From CAZAGA01 sp041912175 (GTDB taxonomy: Bacteria; Chloroflexota; Anaerolineae; Anaerolineales; UBA4823), in the NCBI GenBank assembly GCA_041912175.1, contig JAYRNN010000172.1, forward strand, positions 1 to 16,654: a DNA stretch of 16,654 nt, given 5' to 3'. Made by a program: the position numbers and the translations under genes. Below the pieces are notes generated by a model. That model saw only the letters and a program-made list of their open reading frames with translations. It was not told the DNA's origin and searched no databases. This document shows, one piece after another, positions 1 through 8,277 of this stretch; position 1 is the first letter of the stretch, and every line of letters begins with the position of its first letter.

Positions 1-2
1 AG

Positions 3-3000
3 CAAGCCTTGCATGTTTCTCACCTCCTACAGGGTTTTCTGACCGCCCAAACCGCTTGCGCACAGCGGGCCTACGAAACCGTACCGAACGACGACGGTCC
101 TGCTGCTGCCTTGCAATCTTGGGAACAGGCGCTTCAGCTCGACCCCGAGAACCTCGAATATGCCAGCCAGTACGCCTGGGCGCTCTTAAATCAACAACGC
201 CCGGAAGAGGCCCTGGTCGCCCTCCGTGACGCCTCAGCCGGCTTCAGTGAAACGCAGACCTCCATCGCAGCCTTCGGCCGTCATTGGTCTGCCCGGCTGC
301 CCTTTCTTTTCTGGGGCTCCTTGGCCAGGCTCGAAGTTAATGAAGACAATTTTGATCTTGCAGAAACAATGATCGAATGCGCTTTGGATAATTTAATCCT
401 CGATCGATGCAATATCAACGACCTGCTCACCCTTGGCGGTTTGGCGATGGATCTAGAATCGACCACCGCGGCGCAACGCCTGTTTAAATCTGCGCTTGAG
501 ATCCAACCCAATCACTCCGGCGCTTTACAAATGCTGGCGGAGCTAGAGCTGCAAACCAACCAGCCTGAATCAGCGCTGCTTAACTCCAGCCTGGCGCGAA
601 CCTACCAACCGGAGCCAAAAACACAGCGCCTGTTGATTCGCAGCCTGCAGGCTAACCAGGAATGGTCCGCCGCATTGGATGAGACCAAATCCCTGATTGG
701 GCAACTTGAGGCGCCCGCTCCAGGCGACTGGCGGCTGGTGGCTGTCAGCGCGCTGCAGGCTGGCCAGGTAGAGACTGCCATCCAGGCTTGCAATCAGGCG
801 CTCCACCTCGACCCCCAAGATGGTCTTGCCGTGGAATTGCTGGGTGAGATTGCCTTATCCGAAGGAAAGCCGGATGCGGCGCTGCATGATTTCGAGAGCG
901 CCGCCCAGCTATGCCCAGATCAAGCCAGCCCATGGCTCAAGCTCGCGGCGCAGTATCAGCGCATGGAAAATCCGAAAAAGTCGCTCGAGATATTACGGCA
1001 GGCCAGCCAAACCATTCCCGGTTCGGTTGAGATCCACCTGTCACTGGGGAAGGCCCTGCTGAACGAGAATTCTCCTACACTGGCTTTAATCCCTCTTCGC
1101 CAGGCAGCCCGATTGGCGCAGAGCATAGGCCCCAAAAAGAAAATATTCAACACCAGACAATCCATTGCCCTCGTGTTGGGTGGCGCCTTGCGGCGTCTCG
1201 GTTTTCTGGAGGAGTCACGCCAGGCCTTCGAAGAAATCTATCCTGTTGGTGAAACTGCCAGCGATTTAATCCTGGCCGGGTATCAGCTAGAACCTGAGAC
1301 CGTTTATGCCTATGCGAAAACCCTCCTGGGTTTAGGCGAAACTGCCCTGGCGTTGCCCTGGTTATCATGGGCGACGACGCATTCGCATAATCTGCCTGCA
1401 AACCTGGATTATAGCCGGGCGATCTTGTCAAGCGACCCGGATTCTGCCGGGCTTCTGCAAGCAATTTCATTGCTAGAAACCATCCTTGCATCCAAAGACG
1501 AACCTCACGTTGGATTTCGGCCACCCCAGCGCAATTTGGGCGGCCCGGAAACGATCTTCTTTGCAGAGACTTATGCCTTATTGGCTGAATCGCTGCGCGC
1601 CACCGGAGAGCTAGATCGCGCCCTCGATGCATACCGCCATGCGCTGAATTCGGACCTGATCCAAGAACCAACCTGGCGGCGCAGGTTATCGCTCGGTCTT
1701 GGCCAGGTTGCCATGTCGTTGGGCCAATCCGAAACCGCCATTGCCGCTTTCCTGGAAGCGATCCAGGTTGAATTGGCCGACCCGCTGCTCTTCCGTGGCT
1801 TATCCGAGGCCTACGAGGCCATCGATTTGCTTTCCGATGCCTATCAAGCTGCCAGTCAGGCCGCCCGCCTGGACCAGGATAACCCAGATACCCTGCGTTG
1901 GTTTTCTGACCTATGCCTACGTCTTTACAATCGCCCGCAAAGTAAATCCATACCATTCCTGGATTCTGCCCTTGAGGCCACAAAAAGGGTGGCGGCCCTC
2001 GAACCGTGCCGGGCGTCGGTTCTGGTTCGTTTAGCGTATGTCCTTTCGCTGCGCGGCGACCGGGAACAAGCCCTTGTCGCCCTGGAACAGCTCTCCATTA
2101 ATTCAGGGCAGGAAGAGCAGGATGATGGCGCCCAAAGCACTGATGCGCCATCTATGCTGATTACCTTGGATGATCTTCGCCAGGCTTCCGATATCCTTTG
2201 CAATCTCGATGAGCCCGCTCTGGCTGCTCAACTTCTCCAACAAGCCATTCAGGTGGAAAAAATCGGCTGCTCGCCTGAGGTAGACGCCAGTTCTTCCTGC
2301 CTGGGTGATTTGTACCTGAAATTATCACAAACCTATCAATTAGCCGGTGATCTTCCGGCCGGGCTCAATTCCATCGAGCAGGCATTAAAGGATCACGAAT
2401 CAAATGTTGAATACTTGCGCCAAAAGTCGATTATCCAATTGGAAATCGGCGATTTGGACGCAGCCATTGCCAGTCTCGAGAACATCTTGTCAATCCACCC
2501 ATTGGCGTGGGAATGCCATGTGCAGATTGCTTTCATCTACCAGGCGCTTGGCAAACTACGCCCGGCCATCCACCAGATGGAATGCGCCCTGGAGTGCCTG
2601 GTTACAACCGGACAGTCGGGAGATGCGGGGCAAAAAGAAAAGCGCGTTTCGGCGGGATTGTTTATCCGTTGGCTTGCTGCCACTTTCGCCAATGAAATCT
2701 TGCTTGAAAAGCATGCCCAGGCGATGCTTGATTTCACATCCTCGCAAGATATATCTTCGCCTAATCCATACGATCTGCAGGATACGTGTGGCCTACCTGT
2801 CGTGATCCATCTGCCAAACGCTTGCTTGCAGGCCGAGTTCATGCTTCGTGCATCTGACCTTGAGGGCTGTGCATCCGCCCTCGCTGATATCATCGAATCT
2901 GCGCCGCATGATCCACATCTACTCGCTTTGCAGAGCAGGCTGGTCGCTCGTCAGGAAGGCGTTACTGAAACCAGCCTTCAGCTCATTCAATCGGCTGCGA

Positions 3001-5231
3001 ACGTCGTACCTGACCAATTGGAAGACGAATATCTGGACCTCTTGGCCAGTCTGAGTGTTGACTTACTCGATTTGCACACCCAGAACAAGATGGTTCCGAG
3101 GAACGAGTTTTACAACCGGGAGTTACGCAAGATACTGCGCGCTTCGAAACTGCATGGACTGACAGAAGCTGCGTTGGAGCTAAAACAATGGCCTATCGTA
3201 GAGAAATTAATCGCCTCGCTCCACCAGTTAGGTCGGGAGACGCCGGCGGCTTGTCTGTTGCAAGTCAGAGCGCTGGTCTTACGCGCCGAAACGCAGCGCT
3301 TATGCAGCAGCTTGAGCATTATCCAGCATGCCCCTGGTCCTCAAGCTTTGAAAGACTCAGCCCAAGCGCTATTTAAAGAAACGCTATTAAGAACCGCTGA
3401 AGGCATTGATATCGACGCTGCAGACGCAGTCGATCAGGTGATCCACTGGCGTGCACGTGGCCAGGCGGTTTTCTCGCCTGAGCAAGAGAACGGCGATCAC
3501 CTCTTAGCCTGCATCGAATCATCCAGCTCGGTGAACCCGCCCGCTCCAGATGCCCTGGCAGCCCTGGTTTGGTCATTAGGCCAGGCTGGACAGTACGAAA
3601 GCGCTGTCCGCTGGAGCCAAAAGCTTCCGAATGACCTGTTGGTAAACGTGACTTTAGCCTTAGCGTTGTCCCAACCTGAGCCAGATCGGGCGCTGCTCCT
3701 CGTTCAACAGGCGCTTGACCGATTTTCCGGCCCCAGCCTGAGCCTGCCGGGCGCTTATCCAATTTTATACGCACTAGAGGCAATTCTAGTTCGACAAATG
3801 TCTCCGAATTTAGAGCGCCTTAAGAACGGTCTCGCTTCGATCGAAACCGCGCTGGCGATCTGGCCCGATGAACCGCGTTGGCATTCTATCGCTGCCCAAA
3901 TGATCCTGAATTCTTCTTTCGCTGAACCACACGAAGGCGCTCCGCTCGACGAGGAACAAGTTAATCAACAATTGGCTCTCGAACACCTAAAACAAGCCGC
4001 TTCCCAGGAGCCAAACCTCGCCAGTCACCACCTTAAGCTGGGCCAATTTTATGAAAAAGCATCTAGTTTAGATCTGGCGATCCAGGAAGTGGAAAAAGCG
4101 GTCAAGGCGGAACCTGGGCAGGCTATGGCATGGCTCTACCTGGCCCAATTACAGAAAAATAACGGCGACCTGGAAAAAGCCATCGCAAATGTTGAGCGCG
4201 CCTTAAGCTTCACCAGTCAATCTTTGGATGCGCTGCTTTTACGCAGCGAGCTAGCCTTAATGAATAATAATCCACGTGGGGCGGTCAGCCGGCTCCAGGC
4301 GATCTTGAATATAAACCCCGACCTTCCAAAAGCCTGGTATTTGATGGCCAAGGCGCAGAACACACTTGGCCAACTTAACGAAGCTCTAGTTTCGGTCGAG
4401 CACGCCATCCAGCTCCTTCCACAACCAATCGCCTCCCCTACCCAGACTCCGGAACCTGCTGCCTCAGAAAAGCCTGCGCCTCAGAATCCTCTGTTCGGTC
4501 AGTTCGAGATTTCTTGCATGTCCCTGGAGGCTGGCGCCCCACTAGAAATGCAGCGCATGCGCGTTCACTTGCTGCACGATATTCACGGCGCCACGACCGC
4601 GTTGGTCGCCGCCCAGGCCCTGGAAGAAATTTATCCCCAGGATGCCCAGCTCAATGCGCTGCAGGCAGACTGTTTGTTCGAGCTTGGCGATCCGGCCAGG
4701 GGCATGCTGGCAGCGCGCCAGGCGCTCCAATTCAGCCAATCCGCAAAAGATCAAACCGATCAAGAAATATCACAGCTTGGGCCAGATGCGCAGGCGCACC
4801 TCCATCTCATGATCGGCGCACAATGTCGCCTGTCAGGTCAGCTTGACCAGGCGATTTATCACCTGAATGAGGCCATCAGTAAATCTCCCGACCAACTGGA
4901 TGCCTATCTTGAGCTCGGCCGCGCCCACATTGAACGCCGCCAGACCAACCAGGCGCTCGAAATTTACCAAATGGCCTCCAAAATTGCTCCCCAAGATTTT
5001 CGCCCATACTACCAGGCTGGTCTGGCCTTGAAGGATACAAAAGACTATCTTCAGGCAGAGACGATGTTTCGGCGCGCCGCCCATTTAGCCCCAAACGAGG
5101 TAATCATCCATCGCCAACTCGCTGCCGTGGTCGCCATGAACCTCGTTCACAATCGCCGGATAGACTCCCCCACGGGAGACCCGTTCTATGCATCGACATC
5201 CCAACAATCTGCCCCCAAACGGACCGAATGA
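3..5231 (+). CDS. Giant TPR-repeat protein, 5' end outside the window
   Basis: The reading frame is open to the left edge. The first possible start (TTG at 9) has no ribosome site and sits inside repeat-like sequence, so the gene very probably begins upstream. At least 1,740 residues are visible, and almost all of them are antiparallel helix pairs of the TPR type. The repeats are clearest near residues 32-76, 130-190, 245-370, 1320-1474 and 1510-1700, counted from the TTG, with the usual A-x-x-x-[FY]-x-x-A-L-x-x-x-P spacing. The middle (about 700-1300) is degenerate. A Pro/Ala-rich linker (nt 4420-4495) separates the last TPR block. No membrane segment, catalytic motif or signal peptide is visible, though the true N-terminus is unseen. 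TPR superhelices bind other proteins, so a scaffold or regulatory role is inferred. The stop lies 7 bases before the likely start of the caspase-fold peptidase, so the two are probably co-transcribed. TPR content is very sure; function is unknown. Confidence 0.9.
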   Translation, partial: QALHVSHLLQGFLTAQTACAQRAYETVPNDDGPAAALQSWEQALQLDPENLEYASQYAWALLNQQRPEEALVALRDASAGFSETQTSIAAFGRHWSARLPFLFWGSLARLEVNEDNFDLAETMIECALDNLILDRCNINDLLTLGGLAMDLESTTAAQRLFKSALEIQPNHSGALQMLAELELQTNQPESALLNSSLARTYQPEPKTQRLLIRSLQANQEWSAALDETKSLIGQLEAPAPGDWRLVAVSALQAGQVETAIQACNQALHLDPQDGLAVELLGEIALSEGKPDAALHDFESAAQLCPDQASPWLKLAAQYQRMENPKKSLEILRQASQTIPGSVEIHLSLGKALLNENSPTLALIPLRQAARLAQSIGPKKKIFNTRQSIALVLGGALRRLGFLEESRQAFEEIYPVGETASDLILAGYQLEPETVYAYAKTLLGLGETALALPWLSWATTHSHNLPANLDYSRAILSSDPDSAGLLQAISLLETILASKDEPHVGFRPPQRNLGGPETIFFAETYALLAESLRATGELDRALDAYRHALNSDLIQEPTWRRRLSLGLGQVAMSLGQSETAIAAFLEAIQVELADPLLFRGLSEAYEAIDLLSDAYQAASQAARLDQDNPDTLRWFSDLCLRLYNRPQSKSIPFLDSALEATKRVAALEPCRASVLVRLAYVLSLRGDREQALVALEQLSINSGQEEQDDGAQSTDAPSMLITLDDLRQASDILCNLDEPALAAQLLQQAIQVEKIGCSPEVDASSSCLGDLYLKLSQTYQLAGDLPAGLNSIEQALKDHESNVEYLRQKSIIQLEIGDLDAAIASLENILSIHPLAWECHVQIAFIYQALGKLRPAIHQMECALECLVTTGQSGDAGQKEKRVSAGLFIRWLAATFANEILLEKHAQAMLDFTSSQDISSPNPYDLQDTCGLPVVIHLPNACLQAEFMLRASDLEGCASALADIIESAPHDPHLLALQSRLVARQEGVTETSLQLIQSAANVVPDQLEDEYLDLLASLSVDLLDLHTQNKMVPRNEFYNRELRKILRASKLHGLTEAALELKQWPIVEKLIASLHQLGRETPAACLLQVRALVLRAETQRLCSSLSIIQHAPGPQALKDSAQALFKETLLRTAEGIDIDAADAVDQVIHWRARGQAVFSPEQENGDHLLACIESSSSVNPPAPDALAALVWSLGQAGQYESAVRWSQKLPNDLLVNVTLALALSQPEPDRALLLVQQALDRFSGPSLSLPGAYPILYALEAILVRQMSPNLERLKNGLASIETALAIWPDEPRWHSIAAQMILNSSFAEPHEGAPLDEEQVNQQLALEHLKQAASQEPNLASHHLKLGQFYEKASSLDLAIQEVEKAVKAEPGQAMAWLYLAQLQKNNGDLEKAIANVERALSFTSQSLDALLLRSELALMNNNPRGAVSRLQAILNINPDLPKAWYLMAKAQNTLGQLNEALVSVEHAIQLLPQPIASPTQTPEPAASEKPAPQNPLFGQFEISCMSLEAGAPLEMQRMRVHLLHDIHGATTALVAAQALEEIYPQDAQLNALQADCLFELGDPARGMLAARQALQFSQSAKDQTDQEISQLGPDAQAHLHLMIGAQCRLSGQLDQAIYHLNEAISKSPDQLDAYLELGRAHIERRQTNQALEIYQMASKIAPQDFRPYYQAGLALKDTKDYLQAETMFRRAAHLAPNEVIIHRQLAAVVAMNLVHNRRIDSPTGDPFYASTSQQSAPKRTE

Positions 5232-5238
5232 GAGCGCT

Positions 5239-8193
5239 ATGACACAACAAATCCATCGTGACCAGTTTTTGACCATTTTGCGCCTGGCTAATACCGCCGG
5301 AGAGCATCGCTTTGCTCGCCAGACAGCCCTACGCTGGTTAGCAATCTATCCAGGCGACCTTGCAGTTGGCCTGGCATATGCGCGCGCCTTGGTTGCGAAT
5401 GAGGCTGCGGCCGCCAATCACAATGAAAAGCGAAGAGCTGAGGCAAAGAGTATTCTCAATGGGCTTTGTATGGCCGATCCCGAAAACGCTGCGGCCCTCA
5501 ACCTGTGGTTAGAGCTAGAAAAACAATCCTTCCAGGATCAAACGTACGCTCCGCACCAACCGGAGCCCTTGGCGAACCTGGTAAATTGGTCCACAGCATT
5601 ACAAGGAACAGCACGTGATCATCCACCGGCCGGTAATCCGGACTCGAAATCGGCCCCGTCTTGGGGCGAGCAGCTCTTTTATTTCCGTAAAAGCCTGGAG
5701 ATTGGGCGTTTAGCCGAGGCGGAACAGCAGCTTCCGGCTTTGATCGGGCAAGATATCCAATCTCCATTGCTTGCCGTAGCGCATCTGAAACTTCTACAAA
5801 CGGATCATCAGACCCCCTTGGCAGCGCGGCGCAGCCTGGCGGACTTCTATCATCGCCGCTGGCCCGCCTGCCTGCCATGTACAATTTTACTGGCAAGCTG
5901 GCTGATGCAGGAGGGCGTCATCGAACGGGCGGTATCGCTCCTCCACCAGGCGGCTGCCCGGGATGTCAGTGGAGATATTGTCCGCCGCTTCTTAGGAGAA
6001 GATCATCCTTATCAATCCTTGTGGCCGGACGATCTTTCAATCCCATTCGATTTTTCGCTCCCGGCGAGCGTTGCGGCTGGCCTCGGGTGGAATCAGCTCG
6101 GTACGGGAGAAATCACTCCCATCGCTGATGCCGGTTTCTCGCCAGCCTCACCGCCAATACCGGAGCCGATCGCCGCCGCTGCGCAATCGTCTCGCCAGGC
6201 TGAGCCTGCTGTACCCGAGGCCGTCGAAAGAGCTGCGATCGCCTCAATCGCCATATCCAATGCTCGGGAGCAACCAACCATCATTGACGAGGAAATTCTC
6301 AATTTCCGCGCCCAACAGGATCGGATTTCGAAAGACCTCAACCAGCAGCCGGTCAGTCAATTTGATGGGCGATACCCTGTATACGTCGTTTTTTCTGTCC
6401 ATAGCAAGCTCGAATCCCGATACGGCTCGCAAGGCGCTGCGCAGGTGGAGCAAGCCATGCGCGAGCTCGCCCAAATCGTGAGCACAGGCGCAGACTCAGA
6501 ACGAACACCGGAGGGAAAATCCGCTGCTCGCAAAACGCCGCCTGACAATATCCCGCATAAGCCTTCGAAATGGGGCTCAATGGTCTTTTTGCCAGATCTG
6601 GCCAATAGCGCCCCAACGCTCGGCCTAAATCCCTTGACCACGGTTGACCCCTGGACGCTCAAACTTTCCCTCGCCGATCTGGATCGCGCCCTGGGAAAGC
6701 AAGGCCAAATGATCGGAGCGTTATTAATCGTCGGTGGACCGGAGATTGTCCCCTTCCACAACCTGCCCAATCCGGTTGACGACCCTGACCGGGAAGTCCC
6801 CTCCGATAACCCTTATGCTTCCCTGGATGAAAATTATTTCATTCCCGAATGGCCCGTCGGTCGTCTGCCGGGTGGTTCTGGAAATGACCCGACCTACCTG
6901 GTGCGAGGGCTACAGCGCATCCGTGAAAAGCACGCTTCACAGGCAAAGGTTCGCCCCCAGCCCAAACAATGGCCCGACTGGATCATTCGCTGGAGGCGCC
7001 GCCGGTCAACAAGCAACAACAATTCGTCGATTCGCAAAGGGGTCGGTCTCACGGCTGCGGTCTGGCGCGAGGCCTCTTTCCAGGTATTCCGTCCAGTGGG
7101 TGAGGCGAAGATGGTAATGGTATCTCCACCGACATCGAAGATAAACCAAGACGCTTCAAGATTGCGCCTGGGCGCGTTGATCCGCAGTCGAAATGGGCGA
7201 ACCGCCTCCCGATCAGATTCAATGCAGCTTCCACCGGCGCGATTAAATTATTTCAATCTACACGGCCTGGCGGACGCATCGGAATGGTATGGGCAGCGCG
7301 ACCCCGAAGACACCGGCGATGGCCCGGATTACCCGGTTGCCTTAACCCCTGCCGATGTTCGACGCCTTGGCGAGAAGACGCCCCAGGTCGTTTTTAGCGA
7401 GGCTTGTTACGGCGCCTACATCGAAGATAAAAATGCCGCCGAATCGCTGTCTTTACAATTCTTGGATGCGGGGACCCAGGTTGTCGCCGGATCAACCACC
7501 ATGTCTTACGGCGCCATCAATGCCCCTCTGATCGCTGCCGACCTGTTAGGCTACAGCTTTTGGAAAGGCCTGCTGGAGGGTCTGACCGCCGGCGAATCCC
7601 TACAGCGCGCCAAGATCCAATTGGCCAGCGAAATGCACCAACGCCAGGGTTTTCTCGATGGCGAAGATCAAAAAACGTTGATTTCGTTTGTCTTATATGG
7701 CGACCCACTCTCCCGGCTGACAGAAGATGTACGAAATGCCAAGCGCCTCAGCAAAGAATTTCTCCGTCGCCCTCAATTTCGACGCCTGGCGAATCGGCCG
7801 CAACCCTTTAAGATAGTCTGCGACCGTTCGAGTGAGCCGGGGCAATCCGAAGAAACTCCGCCGGATATTCTTGCCTATGCGAAGTCGATCGTGAGCCATT
7901 ACCTGCCCGGCATGTCGGATGCTCATGCAACCTATACAGCCGAGCGCACGATCTGCCTGGCCCACGGTCACGCCTGCCCCACCGGGCAGCTCTATCGAGC
8001 CCACGCCATGCCGAATATTCGCCATTCATCCTCCCATGCGCCATCAGACTCACAACCCGCCCCGAAGCTTACCGATCGCCATGTGGTGGTGTTAAGCAAA
8101 ACCTTCGTCAAGGGCGGCCACAGTCATCCCCAATTTGTCCGCTTGACCCTGAATGCCCACGGTAAGCTGGTTAAAATCGTCGTTTCACGCTAA
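5239..8193 (+). CDS. TPR-containing caspase-fold cysteine peptidase (C25 gingipain/CHAT-like)
   Basis: Predicted intracellular clan-CD cysteine peptidase of 984 residues. Residues 1-295 are helical and TPR-like, and about 298-364 are an Ala/Pro/Glu-rich linker. The peptidase region starts near 375 with a strand (VYVVF). L495-P505 (LLIVGGPEIVP), the S522-D523 and Y526 cluster and V540-G541-R542-L543-P544 match the C25 gingipain pattern of a GD/GGP-x-x-IP loop, SD..Y and GRxP. The putative dyad is His675 in FNLHG and Cys723 in FSEACYG, followed by an AGTQVVAGST strand and a closing LYGDP (G821-D822-P823). These are shared by C25 and CHAT domains. There is no signal peptide, sortase site or type IX tail, unlike secreted gingipains. 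The ATG at 5239 is preferred over the in-frame ATG at 5188 because it follows the upstream stop by 7 bases and has a GAGAG stretch before it. The 5188 start would overlap the upstream gene by 44 bases. The last 80 residues are His/Cys-rich. The gene ends in tandem stops TAA-TAG. The fold is confident; substrate and activity are inference. Confidence 0.85.
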   Translation: MTQQIHRDQFLTILRLANTAGEHRFARQTALRWLAIYPGDLAVGLAYARALVANEAAAANHNEKRRAEAKSILNGLCMADPENAAALNLWLELEKQSFQDQTYAPHQPEPLANLVNWSTALQGTARDHPPAGNPDSKSAPSWGEQLFYFRKSLEIGRLAEAEQQLPALIGQDIQSPLLAVAHLKLLQTDHQTPLAARRSLADFYHRRWPACLPCTILLASWLMQEGVIERAVSLLHQAAARDVSGDIVRRFLGEDHPYQSLWPDDLSIPFDFSLPASVAAGLGWNQLGTGEITPIADAGFSPASPPIPEPIAAAAQSSRQAEPAVPEAVERAAIASIAISNAREQPTIIDEEILNFRAQQDRISKDLNQQPVSQFDGRYPVYVVFSVHSKLESRYGSQGAAQVEQAMRELAQIVSTGADSERTPEGKSAARKTPPDNIPHKPSKWGSMVFLPDLANSAPTLGLNPLTTVDPWTLKLSLADLDRALGKQGQMIGALLIVGGPEIVPFHNLPNPVDDPDREVPSDNPYASLDENYFIPEWPVGRLPGGSGNDPTYLVRGLQRIREKHASQAKVRPQPKQWPDWIIRWRRRRSTSNNNSSIRKGVGLTAAVWREASFQVFRPVGEAKMVMVSPPTSKINQDASRLRLGALIRSRNGRTASRSDSMQLPPARLNYFNLHGLADASEWYGQRDPEDTGDGPDYPVALTPADVRRLGEKTPQVVFSEACYGAYIEDKNAAESLSLQFLDAGTQVVAGSTTMSYGAINAPLIAADLLGYSFWKGLLEGLTAGESLQRAKIQLASEMHQRQGFLDGEDQKTLISFVLYGDPLSRLTEDVRNAKRLSKEFLRRPQFRRLANRPQPFKIVCDRSSEPGQSEETPPDILAYAKSIVSHYLPGMSDAHATYTAERTICLAHGHACPTGQLYRAHAMPNIRHSSSHAPSDSQPAPKLTDRHVVVLSKTFVKGGHSHPQFVRLTLNAHGKLVKIVVSR

Positions 8194-8213
8194 TAGTTGA
8201 TTAATAAAATCGT

Positions 8214-8248
8214 GGTAACATTGCGCTTGCTGCGCAATGTTACCTTTT
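8214..8248 (+). terminator. Strong intrinsic terminator after the TPR/peptidase pair
   Basis: A perfect 13-bp inverted repeat (GGTAACATTGCGC, 8214-8226, and its complement, 8232-8244) encloses a 5-base loop and is followed by TTTT. It lies 20 bases after the peptidase stop and 29 bases before the next start. It should therefore end the TPR/peptidase transcript and separate it from the serine hydrolase gene. Confidence 0.85.
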
Positions 8249-8267
8249 AATCTCCGCGCACATCGAT

Positions 8268-8272
8268 AAAGG
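8268..8272 (+). promoter_or_regulatory. Ribosome-binding site supporting the TTG start at 8278
   Basis: AAAGG lies 5 bases before the TTG at 8278. It supports this non-ATG start, which gives a protein beginning with a basic stretch and a membrane anchor, as expected for the family. Confidence 0.5.
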
Positions 8273-8277
8273 TAATT

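Noticed and set aside
1147..1983. 278-codon open frame on the minus strand inside the TPR gene
   Set aside because: Composition is low in hydrophobic core patterns and rich in Arg, Gly and Pro, as expected of a shadow frame. The plus frame carries clear TPR repeats through the same stretch.
3373..3783. 136-codon minus-strand frame inside the TPR gene
   Set aside because: Shadow frame with no recognisable domain, and fully inside a strong coding frame on the other strand.
5188..5238. Longer start for the peptidase at ATG 5188
   Set aside because: It would add 17 Pro/Asn-rich residues and overlap the TPR gene by 44 bases. The ATG at 5239 directly follows the upstream stop with a purine-rich stretch.
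6357..6770. 137-codon minus-strand frame inside the peptidase gene
   Set aside because: It overlaps the conserved C25 core on the plus strand and has no ribosome site or family resemblance.
1..8193. Type III-E CRISPR (Craspase) or gasdermin defence system
   Set aside because: TPR plus a caspase fold recalls Csx29, but there is no Cas7-11, no repeat-spacer array and no small pore-forming protein gene in the window. The domain also looks closer to C25.
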